Below, one piece after another: positions 1 to 7,742 of a stretch of 64,000 bases of DNA. Source of the stretch: Cyanosarcina radialis HA8281-LM2 (lineage in GTDB: Bacteria > Cyanobacteriota > Cyanobacteriia > Cyanobacteriales > CCAP-1448); contig JAHHHA010000001.1 in assembly GCA_019359615.1 (NCBI GenBank), positions 248,001 to 312,000 of the forward strand, in the 5' to 3' direction. Below the pieces are notes generated by a model, which was not told the origin of the DNA, did not search any database, and saw nothing but the letters and a program-made list of their open reading frames with translations. The translations under genes and the position numbers were made by a program. Each line of letters opens with the position of its first letter. Positions within the stretch are counted from its first letter, which is position 1.

Positions 1-952
1 CTCGCTGGCGCAAATTTTCGATGATTTGCCGAAATTGAGCCGTTACTTCGGCTAGTAATACGGTGTACCCCTTGGATGAAATTGCCCGTTTGAGAATATC
101 CTTACTTTTTTTAAGATTTTCTCGATCTAAATCTTTTTGTGCTTCTAGTTGCTGTCGCCTTAATTGCAACTCCTTAGCAGCACTAAGTTCTCGCAAAAGC
201 TGGTTAGTTTCTTTTTTAATTGTTTGTTGATGTTCGATTTCTAGCTCGATCTCTTTTTGACGGTTGGCGAGGCGATCGCTTTCTTTTTCGATTTTCTGTT
301 GTTCTTTTACCAGTTGCTTAATTTCCAAATCTCCAATCGCCTTCAACTCATTCTCTAAGCTTTTCTTTGCTTCTACTAAATGCTTAATCGAACGATTTAA
401 TACCTCTACCCCCAACAACATTTTAGTCGCTTCCGCGATTTCTGCCTTCTTATCAGCGCGAACTATTTTCTCAATTCGTTCGCCATCAAAGAAGAAATAC
501 TGATGCAAACTTCCCGGCAAAATTTCCCCGATTACTTCTTCTGGGGGTTGCGGAGGTGGATACCATCTACCATCATCGCCAGCGACCTGCATATATAGAT
601 CCGTTTTACCGATATCCACATCAAACTCGTTTTTATAAACCCGACACATTCGCCTAGTGCGATAGCGTTTCCCGTCGTGTTCCCAAGCAACTTCTACCCA
701 ACATTCTACCGGATCGCCAATTTCAGCTTCAGCGATCGCGCGTTTATTCACCAATTGAGTTTCCGAAGCAAAAGCCGCACTAAACTTCTCGTACAACACC
801 CAAGTAAATCCATTGAGCAAACTGGTTTTCCCCGCCCCATTATTGCCATGAATTACTGTCGTGTTGCGTTCGCGATCGCAGGCAAGCTGAATTTCTGGAG
901 TTTTGCCATAAAACTGCCGGAAGTTACAAAGTTTAATCGAAGTTAATTTCAT
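1..952 (-). CDS. DndD/Rad50-like AAA ATPase, 3' end outside window
   Basis: About 317 codons are visible and the frame stays open to the left edge. The product starts MKLTSIKLCNFRQFYG and has a Walker A loop HGNNGAGKTS at residues 35-44, the N-terminal pattern of RecF/SbcC/Rad50-type ATPases and of DndD from phosphorothioation systems. From about residue 180 it becomes a charged Lys/Glu/Gln-rich coiled coil. The ATG overlaps the stop of the upstream 57-aa gene (ATGA), so the two are translationally coupled. These ATPases act in DNA repair or phage defence. Which one applies cannot be decided without the C-terminal half and the following genes, which lie outside the window. The DndD label rests on N-terminal resemblance only. 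Confidence 0.75.
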   Translation of the reverse strand, partial: MKLTSIKLCNFRQFYGKTPEIQLACDRERNTTVIHGNNGAGKTSLLNGFTWVLYEKFSAAFASETQLVNKRAIAEAEIGDPVECWVEVAWEHDGKRYRTRRMCRVYKNEFDVDIGKTDLYMQVAGDDGRWYPPPQPPEEVIGEILPGSLHQYFFFDGERIEKIVRADKKAEIAEATKMLLGVEVLNRSIKHLVEAKKSLENELKAIGDLEIKQLVKEQQKIEKESDRLANRQKEIELEIEHQQTIKKETNQLLRELSAAKELQLRRQQLEAQKDLDRENLKKSKDILKRAISSKGYTVLLAEVTAQFRQIIENLRQR

Positions 953-1122
953 CGGACAACTTCTTTAACTATCCTCAAGATATCGTCATTAATATGAGAA
1001 AAACTCTTTTTATCCAACCGACTCTTTTCTACCTGCCACACCCGTTCGATAATTTGCCGTACCTCTGGCGGGGCAGTTAAAATCGGCTCTTGCACCTCAT
1101 CTACATTAGGATCGTTATTCAT
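949..1122 (-). CDS. 57-aa hypothetical protein coupled to DndD-like ATPase
   Basis: A short ORF of 57 codons, MNNDPNVDEVQEPILTAPPE to IVKEVVR, whose TGA overlaps the ATG of the ATPase gene. A good ribosome-binding site (AAGGAAGG) lies 4-5 bases before the ATG. The protein is acidic at the N-terminus and helical and mixed-charge at the C-terminus, with no membrane segment. It is the first gene of the unit, since about 300 bp of AT-rich non-coding DNA separates it from the gene upstream. I do not recognise a family. The coupling suggests a small partner of the ATPase, by inference only. Confidence 0.6.
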   Translation of the reverse strand: MNNDPNVDEVQEPILTAPPEVRQIIERVWQVEKSRLDKKSFSHINDDILRIVKEVVR

Positions 1123-1419
1123 AACCTTCCTTCGTGTACCTTTGCGTTAAAAAATAAAAGCTATTGGGTAAATTTTTTTTCTCAATACTCTAGATCTCTC
1201 CCTTTTTTTTTGATATGATAGATTCGACGAGGAAGATCTATCTCGGAATATTTTCACATACAAAGATATCGATTATATTAAATATACCATGCAAAAGACT
1301 AATTTGGGCATTTAATAATTACATTTCTTAAATTAACTTGGGAGCGGATGCAGAAAAAGAGCGATCGCTATGAAAAATGAGGAATTGAAACCAGCGATCT
1401 CCCGCTCGTAAGGACGAAA
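1123..1419. other. AT-rich non-coding stretch
   Basis: No reading frame of note. It lies downstream of the ABC-2 permease gene and upstream of the 57-aa gene, both on the minus strand, and must hold the promoter of the latter. It is AT-rich (several A/T runs near 1150-1215 and 1255-1330), with one GCGATCGC near 1362. I see no convincing terminator or operator. Confidence 0.4.
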
Positions 1420-2193
1420 TCAAAATTCCCTTTGCGAATAGATGAGAATCGCGATCGCCAACAACAATACCGTATAAACCAAACCATACAAAGCGTGTCC
1501 GAGTAGCACGTTTGTTGGTGGCAATACCCCATAAACCGCATCATTTTTGAAATCGAGTCGCGATAGATCTGGCAAAAATAAATAAAGCCAGTTAGTCATT
1601 TTTTCAAAGTTAGGATTTTGGGCTAACTTACTCAGCCTTACCATATCTTGACTGAGATGCCCCATTAAATAAACGGCAAACGATAGTAACGTCGCCAATA
1701 TCGAACTAGTAAAAACTCCAAACATCAGCGCCGCTGCCGTCAACAACGATAGTTCGAGAAATAAAAATAACGCCGATACGGCAATGCTTTGTAAGGGATA
1801 AGCAATTCCACTAAAGCTGAGAACGAGAAAATAAATTGCCGTCATTGAGGCGACCAAAACTGCTAAAACCCCTGATAATCCCAAGTGCTTACCAATAATA
1901 AATTCGGCGCGACTAATGGGTTTAGGAATTAATACCAATACAGTTTTTTTCTCAATTTCTTTATTAATCAAACCAGTACCGACAAAGATCGCCACGATAA
2001 CGCTCAAAATGCTAATAGCAGCCAAACCGACATCTGGGAGAATTTTCTTTTCAGTGGAGGCTGCTACCTGCGGTAACAACCTCGACACAATTATCATCAC
2101 CACCGCAAACAAGCCAATTAAATAGAGAATGCGATCGCGGATCGTTTCTCTAAAGCCATTGTGAGCGATCGCCCAAATTCTGCCTAAACTCAC
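1420..2193 (-). CDS. ABC-2 type transporter permease
   Basis: A 257-aa integral membrane protein with about six hydrophobic segments (near residues 25-42, 56-78, 108-130, 135-158, 160-180 and 230-250). After the second segment comes the cytoplasmic stretch NKEIEKKTVLVLIPKPISR, typical of ABC-2/NosY-type permeases, in which a region around EIE..T...L..KPI.R links to the ATPase. It starts with GTG, preceded by GAGGTGG. Its ATPase partner is not next to it. The substrate is unknown. The TnpB gene ends about 45 bp upstream of the start, so this element may have separated the permease from its promoter. Confidence 0.85.
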   Translation of the reverse strand: MSLGRIWAIAHNGFRETIRDRILYLIGLFAVVMIIVSRLLPQVAASTEKKILPDVGLAAISILSVIVAIFVGTGLINKEIEKKTVLVLIPKPISRAEFIIGKHLGLSGVLAVLVASMTAIYFLVLSFSGIAYPLQSIAVSALFLFLELSLLTAAALMFGVFTSSILATLLSFAVYLMGHLSQDMVRLSKLAQNPNFEKMTNWLYLFLPDLSRLDFKNDAVYGVLPPTNVLLGHALYGLVYTVLLLAIAILIYSQREF

Positions 2194-2238
2194 TTGCCAC
2201 CTCTTTCGTCAACTAAGGTATATTTTAATGAACTACTC

Positions 2239-3528
2239 CTAGCTACTACGCTGAGCTAGAAGTTTGTGACGTTTCTTTGCCCCAAGTTGCCTCATACTTC
2301 CGCACGAGGTAGAGCTTGACGACTCCACGCCTGTAGAGGTTCGTTCCAAACCCCTCGCCCAAATCAAATTAACTTGGGCAGCATTAACGTCTCTGTCTTC
2401 GATATGTCCGCAGTGTTGACAAATATGCACTCTGTCGGCCAAAGTTTTGGGCGTTAATTCCCAACATTTGGCGCATCTTTGAGTTGGCTTGAGAGTAGGA
2501 GTTGGAGACTCTACATAAAAACCTCCAGCCTCAGCTAACTTATACTCAAGCATTTGGGAGATCGTGCCAAAAGCAACATCAAGCATGGAACGGTTAAGTC
2601 CTGCTTTTTGCCGTTTTTGTTGCTTGGTGCGGCGACATGGCGAGGAAACCTCGCCGTCGGCGCTCCGCTTTTTGCCCTTGCGGGTCATACCTTTGACATT
2701 GAGCTTTTCTCCAGCCACTAGGCTATTACCGCTAACTATGTGGCTGGTGATTTGATGTAGCCAGTTTTCTCGCTGACGAGCTACCTTTCGCTGTAATTGA
2801 GAAACTCTAGCCCTGGCTTTTTTCCAACGACGCGAAGGCTTAATTTTCTTTTGCCGATTGGGAGCGCGTTTCCGCCTCAGTTTTTTAGAGGCAGATTTGA
2901 CTTTCTGTTGCCCAATCTGAATGAAATCTGGTTTGGAAATTTGTTCTCCTGTGGAAAAGGTTATCGCTTCCTTGCATCCTAAATCGATCCCAACTGCCCC
3001 ATTACCCGTCAAACGTTCTGGCGTGCAGTTGACGGTAATTGAGGCATACCATTTACCATGCCGAAAAATCATGGTGCAAGTGGTGGGTGTTCCCCAAGTT
3101 CTAGCTTGGCCTCGCATCTGGATACTGCCCAAATTAGATAGCTCCAAATAGCCGTTATTCCCTGTCGTCTGTACTTTCCAGCCAGCATTACATGGATACG
3201 TCCAACCGCTATATCGACGCGATGCTTTAAATTTTGGGTAGCCTCCCAATCCTTTAAAAAAGCGGTTGAACGCTAAATCAACTCGCTTGAGTGTCGATTG
3301 CAAGGCATGAGATCCCAAAGGTTTATATTCGGGCCATACTTCTTTAAAACTTGGCAAGCAGTTTTGCTGCTCCAAATAATTAACTGCATGACCGAATTTC
3401 TGATACTGAGTTTTACGGTTGTAGACTGCCGCGTTGTACAACAAACAATGAAGCTTGCGCCAATAGTGTAGAGTGTTTTGCTGTAGCTTTGTTGGATAAA
3501 GTTTAAAAGTAACGCGGCGTGTTATCAT
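2239..3528 (-). CDS. tnpB: TnpB-family RNA-guided nuclease (IS200/IS605 or IS607 type)
   Basis: 429 aa. The RuvC-like core is complete: GIDLG with Asp near residue 178 (RuvC-I), VAGEKLNVKGM with Glu (RuvC-II) and DRDVNAA with Asp (RuvC-III), with a zinc finger CAKC...CQHC before the last motif. The N-terminal helix-turn-helix begins MITRRVTFKLYPTKLQQ. TnpB is an RNA-guided DNA nuclease of IS200/IS605 and IS607 elements. Its guide RNA normally overlaps the 3' end of its own gene, here near 2200-2350. No TnpA transposase gene is nearby, so this is an orphan. Between RuvC-II and RuvC-III the frame runs through a dispersed palindromic repeat (2621-2668) that adds about 16 residues not expected in the family. 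A small ribbon-helix-helix-like gene starts 30 bp away in the opposite direction. Confidence 0.93.
   Translation of the reverse strand: MITRRVTFKLYPTKLQQNTLHYWRKLHCLLYNAAVYNRKTQYQKFGHAVNYLEQQNCLPSFKEVWPEYKPLGSHALQSTLKRVDLAFNRFFKGLGGYPKFKASRRYSGWTYPCNAGWKVQTTGNNGYLELSNLGSIQMRGQARTWGTPTTCTMIFRHGKWYASITVNCTPERLTGNGAVGIDLGCKEAITFSTGEQISKPDFIQIGQQKVKSASKKLRRKRAPNRQKKIKPSRRWKKARARVSQLQRKVARQRENWLHQITSHIVSGNSLVAGEKLNVKGMTRKGKKRSADGEVSSPCRRTKQQKRQKAGLNRSMLDVAFGTISQMLEYKLAEAGGFYVESPTPTLKPTQRCAKCWELTPKTLADRVHICQHCGHIEDRDVNAAQVNLIWARGLERTSTGVESSSSTSCGSMRQLGAKKRHKLLAQRSS
2240..2258. other. hairpin at the tnpB 3' end
   Basis: Inverted repeat TAGCT-9 nt-AGCTA overlapping the tnpB stop codon. In IS200/IS605 elements the right-end hairpin and the 3' end of the omega-RNA scaffold lie here. 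The stem is short, so this assignment is tentative. Confidence 0.3.
2621..2668. repeat. dispersed palindromic repeat inside tnpB, copy 1
   Basis: Contains TGCTTGGTGC, then the palindrome GGCGAGGAAACCTCGCC (2639-2655), then a GC-rich tail. The same order is found on the minus strand at 27441-27493 and on the plus strand at 56800-56849. Here it is translated in frame within TnpB. Confidence 0.75.
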
Positions 3529-3558
3529 AGCAATTATTATAGCATCAAATATAGCACC

Positions 3559-3705
3559 ATGAAAAGATTTAGCTTGAGGTTATCGGAATCCGAACATAAG
3601 GCGATTGCTGCTTATGCAGCTTTTTGGGAAATATCACTGAATGATGCTATTCGTGAAGCAATTAGGGCTTTGGTTGGGAATCAACGCGGCATTGAGACGC
3701 GCTGA
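3559..3705 (+). CDS. 48-aa ribbon-helix-helix-like protein divergent from tnpB
   Basis: ATG at 3559, TGA at 3703-3705. The product begins MKRFSLRLSESEHKAIAAYA and continues with ISLNDAIREAIRAL. That gives a basic beta strand, a helix with S-E-x-E, a turn and a second helix with N-D-A-I-R-E-A, the layout of CopG/Arc-type ribbon-helix-helix DNA-binding proteins. It diverges from tnpB across 30 bp, so any promoter would be shared. Small RHH-like genes next to tnpB are seen in other bacteria. A role in repressing tnpB or binding the element end is an inference. Confidence 0.6.
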   Translation: MKRFSLRLSESEHKAIAAYAAFWEISLNDAIREAIRALVGNQRGIETR

Positions 3706-3722
3706 TTGCCCCGCTATCTGAA

Positions 3723-3748
3723 CCCACTCCGCTGGCGCTGAGAGTGGG
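3723..3748. terminator. possible terminator hairpin after RHH gene
   Basis: Perfect 7-bp stem CCCACTC...GAGTGGG with a 12-nt loop, 17 bp after the RHH stop. It has no T tract, so termination is uncertain. Confidence 0.35.
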
Positions 3749-3808
3749 GACTGACGCAGTTGACAACTTCAGACTCCACACTTCTTGAACTCCTGAACTC
3801 CTAAAGCC

Positions 3809-4942
3809 ATGACGAGAACTGGTATTGGTATTCGCACCGCAGCGGTTCGTTCCGAACGGCTCGTCGGTCAGATTCACGTTTATGATGGTGCTGGCAAGGG
3901 CAAGTCTCAAGCCGCACTAGGGGTGGTTTTGCGCTCGATCGGATTGGGAATCAATACCGGATTCGATACGCGAGTGCTGCTGCTGCGATTTCTCAAAGGT
4001 CCGGGACGCGATTACGATGAAGATGCAGCGATCGAAGCTTTGCGACGCGGTTTTCCCCATCTGATCGACCAAGTACGTACTGGCAGGGCGGAATTTTTTG
4101 GCAAAGACGAAATTACTCGCTTCGACAAAGCTGAGGCTCAAAGGGGTTGGGATATCGCCAAAGGAGCGATCGCCAGCGAGTTGTATTCCGTCATCGTTCT
4201 CGACGAAATTAACCCCGTCCTCGATTTAGGGTTGTTACCCATCGAAGAGATCGTTAACGCCCTCAAACACAAACCAGAACATCTAGAAGTAATTATCACC
4301 GGCCGGGGAACGCCTCAAGCACTGCTAGATATTGCCGATCTCCACTCCGAAATGAAGTCTCACCACCACCCTCTAGCAGCGGAGAAGAAAATTGAAGGGA
4401 TCGAAATTTACGCCGGGGCGGGGAAAGGTAAATCTACTAGCGCCTTGGGCAAAGCCTTACAAGCGATCGGACGGGGAATTAGTACCGATAAGTCGCACCG
4501 CGTCTTAATCGTGCAATGGCTCAAAGGTGGGATTGGGTATACAGAAGATGCAGCGATCGCAGCCTTACAACAAATCTATCCCGATTTGGTAGATCACCAG
4601 CGCTGCGGGCGAGATGCGATCGTCTGGCGCGGACAACAGCAAGAATTAGATTACGTGGAAGCCGAAAGAGGTTGGGAAATTGCCACTAGCGCGATCGCTT
4701 CTGGACTTTACAAAACCATCATCCTTGACGAACTCAATCCTACCGTCGATTTAGAACTCCTAGACGAAAAACCGATTATCGATGCCCTGCTCCGCAAGCC
4801 CAAAGACACCCAAATCATTATTACTGGGCGCTGTCTGAATCAACCAGCCTACTTCGATCTGGCCAGCATCCACTCGGAAATGGTATGTCACAAACACTAC
4901 GCCGATCGAGGTGTAGATTTAAAGCGGGGGGTCGATTTCTGA
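3809..4942 (+). CDS. tandem-duplicated CobO/BtuR-like P-loop protein
   Basis: 377 aa made of two homologous halves. Each has a glycine-rich P-loop (YDGAGKGKS at about residue 26, YAGAGKGKS at about 201), then a Glu-Asp-Ala-Ala-Ile-Ala/Glu-Ala-Leu segment, then a Walker B-like strand VIVLDEINP / TIILDELNP, then IITGR and LHSEM / IHSEM. These are motifs of the cob(I)alamin adenosyltransferase CobO/BtuR family, which transfers 5'-deoxyadenosyl from ATP to cob(I)yrinic acid a,c-diamide. Single-domain members are about 200 aa, so this is a fusion of two copies. The halves have diverged clearly. No other cobalamin gene is near. True enzymatic function is likely for the family but unproven for the fused form. 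Confidence 0.8.
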   Translation: MTRTGIGIRTAAVRSERLVGQIHVYDGAGKGKSQAALGVVLRSIGLGINTGFDTRVLLLRFLKGPGRDYDEDAAIEALRRGFPHLIDQVRTGRAEFFGKDEITRFDKAEAQRGWDIAKGAIASELYSVIVLDEINPVLDLGLLPIEEIVNALKHKPEHLEVIITGRGTPQALLDIADLHSEMKSHHHPLAAEKKIEGIEIYAGAGKGKSTSALGKALQAIGRGISTDKSHRVLIVQWLKGGIGYTEDAAIAALQQIYPDLVDHQRCGRDAIVWRGQQQELDYVEAERGWEIATSAIASGLYKTIILDELNPTVDLELLDEKPIIDALLRKPKDTQIIITGRCLNQPAYFDLASIHSEMVCHKHYADRGVDLKRGVDF

Positions 4943-4956
4943 TGAAATCCTGTCTG

Positions 4957-4984
4957 CATTCATCATTCATCATTCATCATTCAT
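4957..4984. repeat. heptamer tandem repeat, CATTCAT x4
   Basis: Four exact copies of CATTCAT fill the gap just before the start codon at 4988, where a ribosome-binding site would be. One of several unrelated 7-bp tandem repeats in this window. Confidence 0.9.
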
Positions 4985-4987
4985 CTC

Positions 4988-5758
4988 ATGTGTCAGTTGT
5001 TGGGGATGAACTGCAATGTTCCAACGGACATTTGCTTCTCGTTTGAAGGGTTTTGCGCGCGAGGAGGCAAAACCGACGAACATAAAGATGGGTGGGGTAT
5101 TGCCTTTTTTGAAGGGCTAGGCTGTCGGCTGTTTTTAGATGACAAATCATCTATTACTTCCCCCATTGCCGCTTTTATTCGACAATATCCGATTAAATCT
5201 CAGAACGCGATCGCTCATATTCGCAAAGCCACATTCGGCGCGATTAAGTTAGAAAATTGCCACCCATTTAAAAGGGAATTATGGGGACGAAATTGGGTGT
5301 TTGCCCATAACGGCGATCTGCCAAATTTACCGCCAGTCGGCAATAGCATCTATCGTCCAGTAGGGGAAACCGATAGCGAACAAGCTCTTTGCCTGATGCT
5401 CAACACCCTACAGCAGAGGTTTCCTGGCGAGAAACCATCGCTAGAGATGTTGTATCCAGTGCTGCAAGAGATTACCAGCACTATTGCCAGTCATGGTACT
5501 TTCAACTACCTACTTTCAGATGGAGAACGGCTGTTCGCTCACTGCTCCACCAAGCTTTGTTATATCGTGCGACAGGCACCATTTGCTGCTGCCCACTCGA
5601 TCGATGAAGATATCACCGTAGACTTTCAAGCTTTGACCTCACCGAGCGATCGAGTCGCGATCGTAGCCACGACACCTTTAACCGATAACGAAGTTTGGAC
5701 GACCATTCTACCGGGGGAACTGGTGGTGTTTGAGGATGGCCGGCCGTTGAACATATGA
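4988..5758 (+). CDS. class II glutamine amidotransferase (YafJ-like)
   Basis: 256 aa. It starts MCQLLGMNC, so removal of Met exposes Cys2, the N-terminal nucleophile of Ntn-type glutamine amidotransferases. Further family motifs are DGWGIAFFEG, the IAHIRKATFG strand and FAHNGDL, which bind the glutamine. There is no second synthase domain, as in YafJ/EgtC-like stand-alone proteins. It hydrolyses glutamine or a gamma-glutamyl substrate; the natural substrate cannot be read from sequence. The upstream gap consists of a heptamer repeat and no Shine-Dalgarno sequence is visible. The gene converges with the WGxxGxxG gene. Confidence 0.9.
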   Translation: MCQLLGMNCNVPTDICFSFEGFCARGGKTDEHKDGWGIAFFEGLGCRLFLDDKSSITSPIAAFIRQYPIKSQNAIAHIRKATFGAIKLENCHPFKRELWGRNWVFAHNGDLPNLPPVGNSIYRPVGETDSEQALCLMLNTLQQRFPGEKPSLEMLYPVLQEITSTIASHGTFNYLLSDGERLFAHCSTKLCYIVRQAPFAAAHSIDEDITVDFQALTSPSDRVAIVATTPLTDNEVWTTILPGELVVFEDGRPLNI

Positions 5759-5769
5759 TATTAAAACGA

Positions 5770-5794
5770 AAGGTGGACATTTAATGCCCACCTT
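5770..5794. terminator. bidirectional terminator-like hairpin
   Basis: Stem AAGGTGG/CCACCTT, with inner CAT/ATG pairing, lies between the convergent genes ending at 5758 and 5823. On the minus strand it is followed by a T-rich run (TTTCGTTTTAAT), which suits termination of the minus-strand gene. The plus side is less T-rich. Confidence 0.6.
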
Positions 5795-5822
5795 GTTCCC
5801 TACAAATTGACTCATTGGATCT

Positions 5823-6107
5823 TTACTGCCTGTAAGAAGAGGAGCTTACTTCGTTAGGATCGCGGTAACGGGTAGGTTCTTCGCGTTTGCGAGCTAAACC
5901 AGCTAAACCAATTAGACCGAGTAAACCCAACCAGCCCCAATTAAAATCGTTATCGTCTCTATTGACAGCAGTATCCTGAACTGGGGTAGAAGTAGGATCT
6001 TGGCCAGTTCCAGTTTGGGCTGAGGCAGGTAGAGTTAACGGTACTAAGATTAAACTTCCCGCCAGCACTCCTGTAGCCACCAATTTCGACCAATTAGATT
6101 TCTTCAT
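5823..6107 (-). CDS. WGxxGxxG-tail exported small protein
   Basis: 94 aa. A signal peptide (basic MKKSNWSK, hydrophobic core, cleavage near ASA-Q) leads to a short low-complexity acidic segment, then a C-terminal hydrophobic stretch starting WGWLGLLGLIGLAGLA followed by RKREE. This W-G-x-x-G-x-x-G stretch with a basic end is the tail of the WGxxGxxG(-CTERM) family found in many cyanobacteria, thought to anchor or sort the protein in the membrane. Its function is unknown. Two exact 36-bp direct repeats lie in its upstream region. Confidence 0.8.
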   Translation of the reverse strand: MKKSNWSKLVATGVLAGSLILVPLTLPASAQTGTGQDPTSTPVQDTAVNRDDNDFNWGWLGLLGLIGLAGLARKREEPTRYRDPNEVSSSSYRQ

Positions 6108-6133
6108 ATTTCTCCTTCCTAATGTCTTAAACT

Positions 6134-6205
6134 GAGGTTATCTTTTCTCGCTGCCCATCTACTCCCTCTGAGGTTATCTTTTCTCGCTGCCCATCTACTC
6201 CCTCT
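6134..6205. repeat. two perfect 36-bp direct repeats
   Basis: The 36-bp unit beginning GAGGTTATCTTTTCTCGCTG occurs twice head to tail with no mismatch, 27-98 bp upstream of the minus-strand start at 6107. The size is like the 37-bp long tandem repeats (LTRR) described in cyanobacteria. A doubled regulatory site for this gene is an alternative. Confidence 0.9.
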
Positions 6206-6344
6206 GTGGTTGGAAACGCATCAACTCTCAAAACCAAAACTTCTATAACTTTAGAAGTAAAGGTTATAAAAACCTTCGTGTATTTAAGTTTTGTCGAATA
6301 AAGGAATAGACAACAGGCAAGAGTAGTTAGATGCTTATCAGCTT

Positions 6345-7460
6345 ATGAGTCTCAATTTCCGCTTTGGTGTCATTAGCGATCCGCACGTCGCTCTGCCTGA
6401 AACTATCTGGAATCATCCCAATCGCTTTCATTTAGTTGAAGTCAGCATCCCAGCGATCGAAATGGCGTTGGCTTATTTAGAGCAGTACGATCTCGATTTC
6501 CTACTCATACCAGGAGATTTAACCCAAGACGGCGAACCAGAAAATCATGCTTGGTTGCGATCGCGTTTAGCCTTATTACCTTTTCCCGTCTACGTCGTCC
6601 CTGGAAATCATGACGTGCCTAGTTTACTCCCCACCAGTCGAACGATCGGATTGGCAGATTTTCCTCACTATTACCGCCAGTTGGGATACGAAAACGCATC
6701 CCAACTCGATTACAGTCGTCAGATATTGCCTGGAGTGCAGCTAATTGGATTGAATTCTAACCATTTCGATCCTCAAGGCCAACAGTTAGGGCGTTTAGAT
6801 GAAGCTCAGTTGGCGTGGTTAGAACGAGAACTAATAGCTCTCGATCGCCAACTGGTAATGGTAATGGTACATCACAACGTTATCGAACATTTACCAGGTC
6901 AATCCTCCCATTGTCTGGGTCGGCGGTATATGCTCGACAATGCTTCCGAGTTGCTATCGATCCTGCAAAAATTTGGCGTACAGCTAATATTTACCGGGCA
7001 TTTGCACGTTCAAGATGTCGCCTATAAAGATGGAATTTATGATATTACTACTGGTTCTTTAGTCAGCTACCCCCATCCCTACAGAATATTTAATTTTCAC
7101 CTCGACGATCGAGGTAGAAAATGGCTGCAAATTGAATCCGATCGAATCAGCGAAGTTCCTGGATTTTTCGACTTGCCGCAGATGTCTCGTCAATGGATGG
7201 GCGATCGCTCTTTTCCCTTTACCATTAAACTGCTGACTGAAGCTCCCTTAAATCTCCCGCTGGACGAAGCCGAAAAGTTAGCTCCCAGCCTGCGCTATTT
7301 TTGGGCAGATATTGCGAATGGCGATGCTTTATTTGACTTTTCCGAGCTACCACCAGAAGCCAGGGATTATTTTGAAGGTTTTAGCGCCATTTCTCCCGAC
7401 GGCACGCTAACTTTAATCGATAACCATACAACCCTATTACTGGAGCCATTACCTAAGTAG
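6345..7460 (+). CDS. metallophosphoesterase (CpdA-like)
   Basis: 371 aa. The calcineurin-like metal-binding motifs are in order: SDPHV (residues 11-15), GDLTQDG (near 59), GNHD (near 89), HHN (near 174) and GHLHVQD (near 217). The arrangement fits class III cyclic-nucleotide phosphodiesterases and related phosphohydrolases (CpdA/Icc type). The C-terminal 120 residues are a separate, poorly conserved extension. No signal peptide, so cytoplasmic. The substrate is not predictable: cAMP, phospholipid-type diesters and phosphoproteins are all used in this superfamily. Confidence 0.88.
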   Translation: MSLNFRFGVISDPHVALPETIWNHPNRFHLVEVSIPAIEMALAYLEQYDLDFLLIPGDLTQDGEPENHAWLRSRLALLPFPVYVVPGNHDVPSLLPTSRTIGLADFPHYYRQLGYENASQLDYSRQILPGVQLIGLNSNHFDPQGQQLGRLDEAQLAWLERELIALDRQLVMVMVHHNVIEHLPGQSSHCLGRRYMLDNASELLSILQKFGVQLIFTGHLHVQDVAYKDGIYDITTGSLVSYPHPYRIFNFHLDDRGRKWLQIESDRISEVPGFFDLPQMSRQWMGDRSFPFTIKLLTEAPLNLPLDEAEKLAPSLRYFWADIANGDALFDFSELPPEARDYFEGFSAISPDGTLTLIDNHTTLLLEPLPK

Positions 7461-7487
7461 AATCAATAATATAGCTATCCATTCATG

Positions 7488-7548
7488 ACTTGTGGGATAG
7501 CCGTCCCGGCTGTCCCAGCGAGCAGGCTGGAAGCCTACCCCGCAAGAT
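7488..7548. repeat. REP-like imperfect palindrome
   Basis: The GC-rich segment GTGGGATAGCCGTCCCGGCT...GAGCAGGCTGGAAGCCTACCCCGC can fold as an imperfect hairpin in an otherwise AT-rich intergenic region. Such phrases are typical dispersed repeats in cyanobacterial genomes. Confidence 0.55.
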
Positions 7549-7742
7549 TGTTCTTCTCTAAATATTTCTTTGCAATCTGAATTTTTTGTTAATAAAAATC
7601 AGAAATAATAAATATTACGTAAATTTAGTTAATTAGTATCGAGGTATACCTTAAAAGAAATTGCAATTTTTGTTTACTCCGGTCAGAACGCGCTAATCTC
7701 ACAAGAAATAAGTGGCATTTGCATTCTGAAAAGGGGTGACTT

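Noticed and set aside
6134-6205. CRISPR-like repeats
   Set aside because: The two 36-bp copies are directly adjacent with no spacer.
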